The position numbers and the translations under genes are program-made. 64,000 bases of DNA, from positions 48,961,053-49,025,052 of the forward strand of contig CM060732.1 in assembly GCA_030704615.1 (NCBI GenBank). Reading direction: 5' to 3'. The notes beneath the pieces are model-generated. The model did not search any database. It was not told the origin of the DNA and saw only the letters and a program-made list of their open reading frames with translations. Shown here in pieces: positions 1 to 9,979 of the stretch. This stretch comes from Takakia lepidozioides (taxonomy: Eukaryota > Streptophyta > Takakiopsida > Takakiales > Takakiaceae). How positions within the stretch are numbered: the stretch's first letter is position 1; each line of letters opens with the position of its first letter.

Positions 1-243
1 GCTCGGCTGTACGCGACGATGTATACACAATTACGATTGGAGTGGAGCCGACTTGCAACTGTACGGACTTCTCGTTGATGGAAGCAAAGAAGGGTTCGAA
101 GTATTATCCGTGCAAGCATCTGTATTACATTTACCTGAAGAGGTTGAGGATGAACGTGACTATTGATGACTTTATTCATGCACTGGCGTTGAGCGTGAAC
201 GAGCTGCACAAACTCCTCCTTAGGGATTCCAGAAATCATTGAT
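1..243 (+). pseudogene. C-terminal fragment of SWIM-type MULE transposase (copy A)
   Basis: The open frame through 1-243 holds a SWIM zinc finger: CNC beginning at base 54, then 16 residues, then CKH, followed by LYYIYLKRLR and ending DSRNH. SWIM fingers (CxC-xn-CxH) lie at the C-terminus of MuDR/FAR1-like transposases. The frame aligns end to end with the C-termini of the decayed copy at 17898-18248 and of the open gene at 61073-63941. The longer finger loop here (16 residues against 7 in copy B) comes from the 27-bp block. Whether the upstream gene is intact cannot be judged from this window. Confidence 0.75.
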
Positions 244-395
244 GGGGCAAAGGGAATCCTCCATATGGATATTTTCAAATGCATTTTGCTGTATCGGATT
301 TTTTTTTGCAGTGTAATGAAATGCACCCCAAAACTCCTGGAATGAGGCAATATTCCATTCAAACTGAGATCCAACAGAAGCAGTTGTGGGGCCAT

Positions 396-640
396 TTCTG
401 GAAAAATGGCGCCGAATTTCTCTTTATGGGGCCGAAAACTCGCTAAGTCCCAACATGCACTGGTACCTGTGTTTGGGAAAATGGCGCCGAATTTCTCTTT
501 TTGGGGCCGAAAACTGGCTAAGTCCCAACATGCACTGGTACCGTGTCTGGAAAAATGGCGCCGAATTTCTCTTTTTTGGGCCGAAAACTGGCTAAGTCCC
601 AACATGCACTGGAAAAATGGCGCCAAATTACCTCTCATGA
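396..640 (+). repeat. Tandem repeat of about 74 bp in MULE copy A
   Basis: Four units begin at the ATGGCGCCGAATTTC motif at 406, 481, 555 and 617 (spacings 75, 74 and 62). Each carries GGCGCC and a GGCTAAGTCCCAACATGCAC-like segment. The array is open in several frames, but the translated repeats resemble no protein and are treated as non-coding. The same array in copy B (18400-18720) has five units. Confidence 0.85.
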
Positions 641-993
641 GGGGACCTATAGCCGCGGAATTCGGCACCATTTTTCGCCAGAGAGACCTATTGCCGCGAA
701 ATACGTCGCCGTTTTTTCAGGTTACGGACCCTATTACCGCGAAATTCGGCGCCATATTTGCACATGTCGCTGGGAATTGGCATGAGCGGAAGACGAAATA
801 TCATGAGCACAACTGTCAAAAGTGCAATTTTCCCTTGAAGGGGCCGAATAATATATTTGTTTTTCCTGACACATTGCATTAAATTATTGTTTTTTATTGT
901 TTTTTATTCTCGAAATTTGTACTTCTGCTCATGAAAACTGATTGTGTTACTACTCTGCTCATGCCGCTCATGCTCATGAAATAGCAAACCTCC

Positions 994-2026
994 CTGTCGC
1001 CAGCGAAAGGGGATCATTTCAGTCTTCCAGATAAGGTTAAAGAGGAGAACTAGGGCCTCTATCATGGGATCGCCACCGTGCTTGATAAGCTCGTTGACAA
1101 TACCATCAAGTCCACCAGCTTTATATCCATTTAAATGTTCAATTGCTTCCACAATCTCAGAAGAACTAATGGGAGAGTTATAAGCCATTGAAATATACTC
1201 CAGTTCATCAGGGCTGTTTTGAATCATAGGAACAATTTTTCCAACTGCGTCCCTCCATTCAGTAGAAGACCCCTCATTGTTAGACCTAGAAGTTCTGCCA
1301 AGGATACTGTAGTGATTTTCAAAGGTTTTGACAATGTCAACCGATGAAGTCACCACTGCACCTTTAGTAGTCTTCAGCGCTTGTACTTGCGGACCGTTTT
1401 TAGGCTTGTACAAACGTTGAAGGGCCAACCAGAATTTCTTGTCATTACCACCATGGTGGTTTGAGTTTATTTCACTGTATAACTTATCCCAGTATAATTT
1501 CTTCTGAGACCTAACAAGCTGATTGATATCTTTCCAGAGCTGATAGTACCTCGCCCACAATTCTCTGTTGGTTTTCAAATTGCAGCACTCTTTATAGAGG
1601 GCTCGTCTCTCAACTATCTTGAGTTTGTTCTCATTGGTCCACCAATTAATAGCTCTACCGCAGACAATTAGTTTCCTCCCAATGATCTTGTCAGCCACGG
1701 AGGAGACGAAACTCTCCCAAGAGTCCACTGCTCTTTCGACTTCATTTCTTGCGTTGTTAGAGCGAGACTGAAGTTCTTGGAGCGATTGGACAAAATGAGG
1801 GAGAGCCTCTTGCAAGGCCTGGACGTACTCAGCCTTGACCTCCTCATTATGGAATTTTTCTATGCGCCACTTCCGAATCGAACGTTTCACAGATCTCTTG
1901 GTGTTGGGAAAACACCTTTTGATCTCAGTCCAAACCAGGAAGTGGTCAGAGGTACCAATACCAGTTCTGTCGATCAACACATTGGCACACTGGGGAAACA
2001 AATTTTTGTCCATTATGATATAGTCC
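994..2026 (-). pseudogene. LINE ORF2 fragment (end of endonuclease, start of reverse transcriptase)
   Basis: Read on the minus strand from 2026, the frame includes GIGTSDHFLVW, the SDH motif at the end of an APE-type endonuclease. It continues through a charged linker to KAGGLDGIVNELIKHGGDP, which resembles the first conserved block of non-LTR reverse transcriptases (KAPGPDGI...). It ends at FRWRQGG, where MULE copy A has inserted; residues beyond that point in the open frame belong to the MULE terminus. The upstream side is cut by the LTR at 2027. The catalytic YADD region is missing, so this is a dead fragment. It is the oldest layer of this nested block. Confidence 0.8.
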
Positions 2027-3042
2027 TGTCGAACGGCTTTTACTCACCCATCCCTTCGCTATCGGAGGTGGGAACTCCAAGATAGAAGAGTTGGAAATCT
2101 CTAAGCACTCAGCCCGCTCAGAACAATCAGTCATGACCTACAGCTAGTGTATCATGGGGGTGTTTCCTATTTGTATTCCTTCCCGTATTCATGCTAGCTA
2201 GTTACCTTACTGTTGGTATTTAAGTATCAGATTGCTTCAGCAATCTATCGGATTCCATCAACTCATCCATTCATTCCACAGCTTCACTCAGATCTCTCTA
2301 CACAGGGTGAGTATGAAGTATGTATCAGATTAATATCTATCAAGTATCAGGCTGAAGCCATGGAGTCTCTAATCTGCTCTACATTACAACTCTACTGCTT
2401 GCATTCATCAAGCATCAACAGATCGTTCTCCTCCTACTCCGTGCTCTCCCTCTTTCTACTCAGAGATGCGCTCTCCGCTTCAGTTCCCCCCAGTGATGCC
2501 AGAAGTCCTCCAAGAAGTAGTGATCCCCCAAGAAGTGATCCCCCCAGAAGTGATCCCCCCTTCTCGCTTTATCTATTTACAAGCCGTTCTAACCGCTTTC
2601 CTAACTAATCGTTATCTCTATAGTACACGTTCCTTTTTCAGATGTCGTTCCCTCACAGTCGTTCCCTGCCAATGGTAACTGTTCCCCAGCTGTGCCGAGC
2701 TGTGACTGGCTGTATCAGGCTGTGGCGGGCTGTGACTGGCTGTGTCGGACTGTGTAGGGCTGTGCGAAGCTGTGGCGGCTATGTCGGGCTGTGTTGGGCT
2801 GTGTCGACTGTGCGAAGCTGTGACGGCTGTGTCTGACTGTGTCGGCTGTGTTGGACTGTGACGGGCTGTGACGGCTGTGACGGCTGTGTCGGGCTGTGAT
2901 GGACTGTGTTGGGCTGTGTATCTCCCCCCCTAAAGCCTGTTGCCGTCACCCCTAAGGCTCCTGTTGGTCTCAGTCTGTATAAAAATTAAGGGTACCCCAC
3001 AGATCCCGTAAAAGCGTCTAAGTCCCAAGCAGCCCTCTAACA
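2027..3042 (-). repeat. LTR (3' LTR of the minus-strand Ty3-like element)
   Basis: On the minus strand this 1016-bp sequence starts TGTTAGAGGG and ends CGTTCGACA, the usual TG...CA borders. It matches 8865-9867 in inverted orientation over its whole length. The shared parts include the segment around 2213-2440, the segment around 2940-3030, and an intervening GGCTGTG-rich minisatellite (about 2690-2915). A polypurine tract precedes it on the minus strand, which identifies it as a 3' LTR. It abuts LINE sequence at 2026. Confidence 0.85.
2690..2915 (+). repeat. GGCTGTG minisatellite inside the LTR
   Basis: Short degenerate units of about 10 to 20 bp (GGCTGTGTCGGGCTGTGAC and variants) repeat across this stretch. 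The other LTR has the same kind of array at 9001-9205 in the opposite orientation, next to a 25-base G run. A related array forms part of the integrase ORF at 7320-7606. Confidence 0.8.
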
Positions 3043-3060
3043 TTTACCCCTCCTCCTCTC
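3043..3060 (-). other. Polypurine tract next to the 3' LTR
   Basis: On the minus strand GAGAGGAGGAGGGGTAAA lies directly before the LTR start TGTTAG. A purine-rich tract in this position primes plus-strand synthesis in LTR retrotransposons. It sets the element's orientation as minus. Confidence 0.7.
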
Positions 3061-3074
3061 AAAAAGTTGTGTCC

Positions 3075-6000
3075 TCACGGTTTACTGTTGGGGATTTGGA
3101 AACCTTTGTGAGCGCTACCCTTCTGACGGTTAGAGTCTCGTGAAGGACTCATTGTGCGAGCTCGAGTCATGTCACTGGTTGACGGAGATGATTGAACACT
3201 ACCTGGAAATGTCAGTCCCTCCTTTGGCTGATATCGAGGTATAGGAGACCCCCGTCGCTTCTTTTCTGCCATCTGAATTGCATAGTCCTCTGCCATGTCA
3301 AAAGAGTCCACTGAAGAAATAGTAGTATCAGAATCCTCGTCCCCCCTGAGGTGTTTTAACGGTCGAACTCTAACTGGAATTCTCTGGGGCATACAATGTT
3401 GTCCCACCATGTCTGGAAGTTTAAACTGCAAAACTTGCTCTAAGCGCTGAATGGCAAAATTGGTGAAGACCCTGAACTCATTGTCTGTCCAGGTGAGTGG
3501 TGTACCAATGACTTGTGAATTATGCAAGTTTTTCCATGCCTCATGGCCCTTAAAGAAAATATCGTCAGGCCCAAATTTTTGTGTTGACAAATTGTTCCAG
3601 GCCGCATGAAACCATGAACGAAGTTAGGAGTCCTTTTGCATCATCACCTTTGCATCATAGAGGTACATATGAGGTGGCACTGAAGGTAAGACCCAATGAT
3701 CCCCACTGGAATAACTCAGAAAGCGCGATTGCATCTTCTGCTGCTCAATGTGATAACGTGCCAGAAAACAAGCAGCATAGTATAACCCGCAGCCCATGAC
3801 AATACTTGCTACCTCCTTGGTCTTGGTATAAATGTACCCATGTACAACTTGGAAGGCAATTAATTCCTTCAACATGGTACTTGCCTCATGCCAGTACCTC
3901 GCAAAGTGATAATCCTCAATGGGTCGATTGTTCGGAAGAACCTTATTCCTAGTTGCCACTGGCAGCCAAATGCGCATGATCTAGTAGTAATGTGCCAACG
4001 ACTGTGGAGGACTAAATTCCTTCCAAGCTAAATCCAACACAATGGGAATTTGGTTGAAGGGCATAATCATAGCCCGACTGTACTCCCGTGCAGCATGAGT
4101 TTTAGGTGGGTTAAAAGCAGCATCCCCCCATACCTCAGGCTGTGGTGGCTGTGGTGTGGCTGTAGTAACAACAGGGTCAACTACTGTCACAGTGACTTGT
4201 TGTGGTGTTGGTGGCACTGGCTCTTGTACCACTGGCATCTCCTGCACCCCCTGCGAAGAAGACTGAAAAGCCAAAGTTCTGGCTTGTAAATAAGTAGCCA
4301 TCAGCTGCTCCTCAGCTACAAAGGCTCTCTTGTCGATATTTGAAGTGAGGTCCTCCACCTGAGTCTGCAAGCCGTCTACATCCTCCTGTAACTCCGCTAT
4401 CCTACTATAGACATTGTCTATAGTAGTTGTGGCAATGTTCTGCACTTGCAGTCTGAGCTCATTCATCTCGCCTTGGGTGAGCTTCCGTGGTGCTTTGCCT
4501 TCCACCGGCCCGTGTGCTTACCAGACCTGCATAAAGTGGTTATCCACCAAGTTGCTTATGGTACCCCTGAGAGTCTGCTCCTCTGTGAGCTTGTACACAT
4601 CTATCTGCTACTGTAAAGCCTCCATGCGCTTTGCATGAGGTTCAACCAAACTCGCATATGCAGCAGCCAGATTATTAGCTTCCTTCCAAGCCTTGTTAGC
4701 CACAGAGAGTTCATTTCTATTGGACATGAGCGTTTGTTGCAATTCCAGGATGTACCTCTCCTGGTCAGCTTCAACCTGCCTGTTTTGCTTGAAAGTATTC
4801 TTGTTGTGACAGATTGTATTCTTCATATCAATAATGAGTTTCGTCTGCTCGAGATTATCAGCCTGTGCCTTCATACATCTTTCCGCTTGGTTGTTAACTT
4901 CTAATGTAGTTTGCTCAAGCGTAGTTGTGAGTGTAGCACATTGTATGGTCATCCTGTCATGCACTGTCTGCAACTCTGTATGTAGTACATTCACTTCTTG
5001 CAACTTGCTTTCATGCTTCACCTGCATTTGGTATAGCTGTTGCTTATGTGCTTCGTGCAACTGGTCCTGCGCGAGGCCTGCTTCAATCAAATGTTCCTTG
5101 GCCAACTGCAAAGCAACTGTTGTATCCTCTAATTCTTGCTGTAATTTGAGAGTGACCTCCTCATCGACCTTGTTTGCACACTCAGTGGCAAGTCGAGCCT
5201 CAAACTCCTTCCTGAGTTCCTCCCTCAAAGCTGCCAATTGGGTAGTTGGAACATGGGATTTGACATAAGTGCCCAACAAATTAAGTGTTCTGCTTATGGA
5301 ACTCATAAGCATGGCCTGTTGAGGGTCATCATGGTGAGCTTACTGCTATTCTCCCTGATCCTCAATAGTGTGATGCCTCACGAACCATTCAGACCATTGC
5401 CCCACCAGATTTTCTTCCTGAACCACCTCATCCGCTACAGGTGCTGCATTGTCTTGACATTCTACCTGTGGTACCTCCGTCAGAGGTGTGGGTATTACAA
5501 CAATGGCAGGGTTTCCCCTGGACAACCGCTGTACCTCCGGAATCACTGTTTCCCTGACCAAATCAGAATTTTCATAGAGAAGGTCCCCCTTCTCAATTTC
5601 TGCCACCACCTGTTCTGTAGTGGGGATATCTAACCCTTCTTTCTCCAAATCAATTATTTGTGGTGGAACTACATGGAGAACTTGTGGTAACTCTGTGACA
5701 ATCCGATCATCTGGCTGTGATGGCTGTGATACTGAAGTAACCTCCTGTTCTCTCTCCACAGGTTGCGTTGTTTGTACCCACATCTCTATGTGCTGCTGTG
5801 CCCCCTCTTGCACAAAAGTATGAGTAACTTCTTCCTCTGGCTGTCTCCTAGCCAATGGTTCTGCTTCTAATGTGATTGCTTTCCTCTGCCTCTTAGGCTA
5901 TTGATGCTCTGCCAATCCCCCTTCACCCTGTGAAGAACCTTGCTTTTCTATGGCAGTGGTTGCTGTCTCAAACACTCCCATCTCCTTCCTTTCTCTCGCA

Positions 6001-6841
6001 TCAAGTATGCACGAGTCTAGAATAATTTGTGCAATGATTGGCCAGACACTATGATAGGAGACTTTGCGGCAGTGCCTTGTAATCTCTTCATCTCCTCTAC
6101 CAGTCCGTTGTACATTATGTCCGCCCAAGCGACCTCTTCTCCTCTCAGGGCTTTGAGTATTTCATCTGTGAAGGATCTGCTCAAATACTGTTGGTTCTGT
6201 TTCATGGCAAACAGAACGTTCAATACCTGGCCTACCTCTCTTAGCCCTGGGTACACGGCCTTGGTACAAGCATAACCCTGAGTTTTAAAGAAACTCCCTT
6301 ATTGGAATAAGTCCCATATTTGCAGTCTTGCCCTGTGCTCCTCCACATGCACCTGACCTGATGGCAATTCAAACAATTGTTGTAGGTATAGGGGAGTAAC
6401 TTCTAATTCAACTCCCTTCACCGTTGTTGCTCCTATCCTAGGCTCAAAGTTCTGCAAGAATTGTAACATGTACTGCCTATGGTGCAATGTCCAATCTTTG
6501 CTTTGCAATCCTTCTAATCGCAGCTCCTTCAGTAACTGTACCGCCTGTGGAGTAGCAATCGTTTGTTTCTGCAAGATTGTGGTGCTCTTCACCCTGATTT
6601 CTTCCATTCCTCTCACTCTCTTCATTCTAGACCCACAGAAAGGTTTTGGCTGTAACAATTGAAGAAATGCTTGCAGGGCACAAAACATAAACGTATGGTT
6701 GCCACAAAATGCTATGGGTAATTTCTTGTAAGCCTGCGGGGCTTGCAAGCATCGATTAAGAGAAAAGATACTTTCTGTTCTTCTATCCCCGTGCCACTGC
6801 GTAAGTAGTATCGCGAGCGTATAGTCTGTTAGTTCCTCCAT
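3075..6841 (-). pseudogene. Long post-pol ORF of the minus-strand Ty3-like element (broken)
   Basis: Six open segments (6841-6299, 6256-6017, 5855-5346, 5312-4608, 4505-3981, then 3977-3624 and 3590-3075) follow each other between integrase and 3' LTR. From about 6128 down to 3075 they share one frame and are separated only by stop codons. A single frame change lies near 6.0-6.1 kb. Together they are one former ORF of about 1250 codons. The 5312-4608 part is a long Gln/Leu/Glu-rich probable coiled coil (for example ELRKEFEARLATE), and 4505-3981 holds another heptad stretch followed by a Pro/Thr-rich linker. I see no envelope-like signal peptide or membrane segment and recognise no domain. Extra ORFs after pol are known in some plant Ty3 lineages; the role here is unknown. 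Confidence 0.65.
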
Positions 6842-7054
6842 AGCTTCAAAGCTATAGCATTGATGGTCTGTCCCGTCGAGACGCCCGTTACTTGGAACGA
6901 CGCCGACTCTTGCGCTTAAAATCCCTCCAATTTCTTGATCCTGCTTCTAGCTTATGATTGGCTGTAACTGCTGTGACTGGATTTTAGCTTTAATTTCCTT
7001 CCATGGATTTTCCACTCTGGACTGTCCACTAGGATAGCACATGTGACATGGATT

Positions 7055-8864
7055 TCACTTTTCGGTATTTTTAAAGGGTTCCGTTACCCTTTCCCCGTAT
7101 CCATTAATGGGCCCATAATAAGTTAATGTGTCGGGTAGGTACTTTGACGGCCAATTTTGTCTTTTTCCTTGATGACACTCGCCTTTGCAATCCATGTCCG
7201 GCTGCGTGTCTCGCCCTGGCGTCCACGTGTCCATTTCTAAACGTGCTTCCGTCCACTTTTCCGCCGGCCACTGTCCGGATGTTAACCCATGTCCACCTGT
7301 CACGGATTCTATGGACTGTGTAACCCCAGTAGGTTGTGTTGAGCTGTGACAGGCTGTGTCATACTGTGGTACGCTGTGATAGGCTGTGTGGCACTGTGGT
7401 AAGCTGTGATAGGCTGTGACACGCTGTGGTAGGTTGTGATAGGCTGTGTGACACCGTGATGGGCTGTGATAGGCTGTGCCACACTGTGATGGGCTGTGAT
7501 AGGCTGTGTCGCGCCTTGATGGGCTGTGATAGGCTGTGTCACGCCTTGATGGGTTGTGATAGGCTGTGTCGCACCGTGATGGGCTGTGATAGGCTGTGTC
7601 ACGCTTGTACTGCCCGCCCTGGTCATATATGCTCGTCCTAGCGACAAGTGCTCCATACTCCGTTGGTATCACTGGCGCAGCCCGTGACTGATTCTGCGTT
7701 TCAACATGCAAATCATGTTGCAATGGTTTGTCATGGATACCACTGTACCCCTTCAACTTATTGGCATTGACTCTTCCCAGCATCTCTTTGTTAATGGTTT
7801 GTAACATGGCGGTGTTGTTATCATACATCTTCTGTATGACATAAGGTCCTTTCCATGGTGATTTAAGCTTAGAAGCTTTAATCTTTCCCTTCTTCTGCAA
7901 CCAGAGAACCAAATCTCCCGTCTTAAAAGTCTTTAACTTGCCTTCATCAAACTGTTCCTTTCTCTTCATCTGAATTCTGGTCATGTTATCAGCTGCATCA
8001 GCACGTATTTCTTCCACATGGTATAATTCATGTTTCCTGACCTTAATTGAATTTTGCAATTCCATTCTCTTTCCCCATTCCGTTCTCATGGTAGGTAACA
8101 GGAATTCCATTGGAAGTAAAGCTTCCATACCATAAACTAATTGGAATGGTGTATACTTAGTGGTGACTTTATATGAAGTCCTGTATGACCACAAAGCTGT
8201 CAGCAGCTTTGTATCCCAATCCGTTCTGTTTGCATTGACTATCTTAGCCAAGATAGTACATAGTATTTTGTTGGTAGCCTCTGCCTGCCCATTACCCTGT
8301 GGGTAATACGTTGTACTCTTCCTATGCACAATCATGAACTCTTTAGTCAATAATTCAATGGTCTCATTAATGAAGTGACTTCCCTGATCACTGATAAATT
8401 CCAAGGGACAGCCAAATCGTGTAAGTATGTTCTCATACAGGAACCTTGTTGTGGACTTGGCTGTGTTGTCCCTCAAAGCTTTAGCTTCCACCTACTTCGT
8501 AGTATAATCAGTGGCTGTAATTATGTACCTGTTCTGTGTATTCTTGGCTGGTGGGTTAATTGGTCCAACAAAGTCTAGTCCCCATTTCTGAAATGGTTCC
8601 GTAGGCATTGTAGGATGCAAAGCCATCTTCCCAGATCTCTGCAAAGGTCCTTGCCTCTGACATTCATCACAACTCTGACAATACTTGTGTACATCTTTGA
8701 ACAAAGTAGGCCACCGGTAGCCTGCTAGTAGTATCTTCCTACTGGTAGTCTCTTCTCCAAAATGACCTCCAGCCACTCCTTTATGAACTTCCTCCAAAAC
8801 TTTATTTACTTCATGGTGCTACAAGCATCGCTTCAGCACTCCATTTGGTCCTAGCTTATACATT
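7055..8864 (-). pseudogene. Ty3-like integrase with repetitive C-terminal extension
   Basis: Read from 8864 downward, the frame contains an HHCC zinc domain (GGHFGEE..., then CQSCDEC) and the catalytic DDE core: D in GLDFVGPI, D in FISDQGSHF, E in YYPQGNGQAEATNK. A C-terminal domain with GDLVLWLQKKGK and PWKGPYVIQKMY follows. Two in-frame TAG codons (8821-8819 and 8494-8492) break it; the second sits where TTK-W-VEA is expected, one G-to-A change away. After the integrase proper, the frame continues into about nine (DTAYHSPSR)-like repeats. The N-terminal end is cut at 8865 by a same-family element in the opposite orientation. RNase H, RT and gag of this copy are not in the window. Confidence 0.85.
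7320..7606 (-). repeat. 30-bp minisatellite encoding the integrase C-terminal repeats
   Basis: Units of about 30 bp (GATGGGCTGTGATAGGCTGT plus a variable spacer) repeat about nine times. On the minus strand they keep the integrase frame open and encode DTAYHSPSR-type repeats. The core GGCTGTG is shared with the LTR minisatellites. Confidence 0.8.
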
Positions 8865-9867
8865 TGTTAGAGGACTGTCTGGGACTTAGGCACTTTTACG
8901 GGATCTGTGGGGTACCCTTAATTTTGCACAGACTGAGACCAACAGGAGCCTTAGGGGTGACAACAGCGCACTTTGGGGGGGGGGGGGGGGGGGGGGGGGT
9001 TACACAGCCCGTTACAGTCCGACACAGCCCATCACAGCCAACACAGCTCGTCACAGTCCAACACAGCCCGTCACAGCCAACACAGCTCGTCACAGCCCGA
9101 CACAGCCTGTCACAGCCAACACAGCTCGTCACAGTCCAACACAGCCCGTCACAGTCCGACACAGCCGACACAACCCAACACAGTCGCAAAGCCAGTCACA
9201 GCTTGACACAGCTGTCACGACCATAAGGAACGGATAGCAGGACAGGGAACAACTGTGAGGAACAACATCTGCGAATGGAACATGTTAGTTCACGGATGAC
9301 GGTTAGTGAGGGAAACGGTTAGAACAACGGGTAGGAAGATAAAGCCAGGAGCAATGACTGGAAAAGGGGGGATCACTTCTTGAGGGGACTTCGGACATCA
9401 CTGGGGGGAAATGAGGCAGAGAGGCATCTCTGAGCAGAAAGAGGGAGAGCACGGAGTAGGAGGAGGACGATCTGTTGATGCTTGATGAATGCAAGCAGTA
9501 GAGTTGTAATGTAGAGCAGATTTGAGACTCCATGGCTTCAGCCTGATACTTGATAGATATTAATCTGATACATACTTCATACTCACACTGTGTAGAGAGA
9601 TCTGAGTGAAGCTGTGGAATGAATGGATGAGTTGATGGAATCCGATAGATTGCTGAAGCAAACTGATACTTAATTACCAACAGTAAGGTAACTAGCTAAC
9701 ATGAATGCGGGAAAGGAAAACAAATAGGAAACACCCCCATGATACACTAGCTGTAGGTCATGACTGATTGTTCTGAGCGGGCTGAGTGCTTAGAGATTTC
9801 CAACTCTTCTATCTTGGAGTTTTCGCCTCGGATAGCGAAGGGATGGGTGAGTAAAAGTCGCGCGACA
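8865..9867 (+). repeat. LTR (5' LTR of the plus-strand Ty3-like element)
   Basis: This 1003-bp sequence starts TGTTAGAGGACTG and ends GCGCGACA. It is the same LTR family as 2027-3042 but in the opposite orientation. It carries the GGCTGTG-type minisatellite (read as CACAGCC, 9001-9205) and a run of 25 G (8975-8999). A primer-binding site and gag follow on the plus strand, so it is a 5' LTR. Its left border falls inside the integrase gene of the minus-strand element, which indicates insertion of one family member into another. Confidence 0.85.
8975..8999 (+). repeat. Homopolymer of 25 G within the LTR
   Basis: An uninterrupted G run separates the 5' part of the LTR from its CACAGCC repeats. 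The matching place in the other LTR has only a short C run (near 2925-2932). Length may be unstable in replication or sequencing. Confidence 0.9.
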
Positions 9868-9886
9868 TTTGGCGACCATACTGGGG
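9868..9886 (+). other. Probable primer-binding site
   Basis: TTTGGCGACCATACTGGGG lies immediately after the LTR end. The position and the TGGCGACC core fit a tRNA-primed minus-strand start. I did not identify the tRNA with confidence. Confidence 0.55.
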
Positions 9887-9979
9887 AACTGGGTCATGAA
9901 CAACCAGATGTGACAGGCATCTGGTGGGATCATGGTGGTTGGAGAATTAAAGAATTTGATGTGAATTAAAGAATTTGAT

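Larger units (their letters stand above)
1..993 (+). mobile_element. MULE copy A, right-hand part (left end outside window)
   Basis: The segment matches 18034-19073 of MULE copy B almost base for base. The two differ mainly by one 27-bp block and one extra 74-bp tandem unit, which together account exactly for their lengths (993 against 1040 bp). It ends at the shared terminus whose minus-strand reading begins GGAGGTTTGCTATTTCATGA. At 993/994 the sequence passes directly into a LINE reverse transcriptase frame, so this copy inserted into a LINE. Its left part, and therefore its target duplication, lies before the window. The MULE assignment rests on the SWIM transposase fragment and on copy B's 10-bp flanking repeat. 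Confidence 0.75.

Noticed and set aside
3075-6841. Retroviral-type envelope gene after pol
   Set aside because: No signal peptide, membrane segment or cleavage site is visible; the product is soluble-looking and coiled-coil rich.
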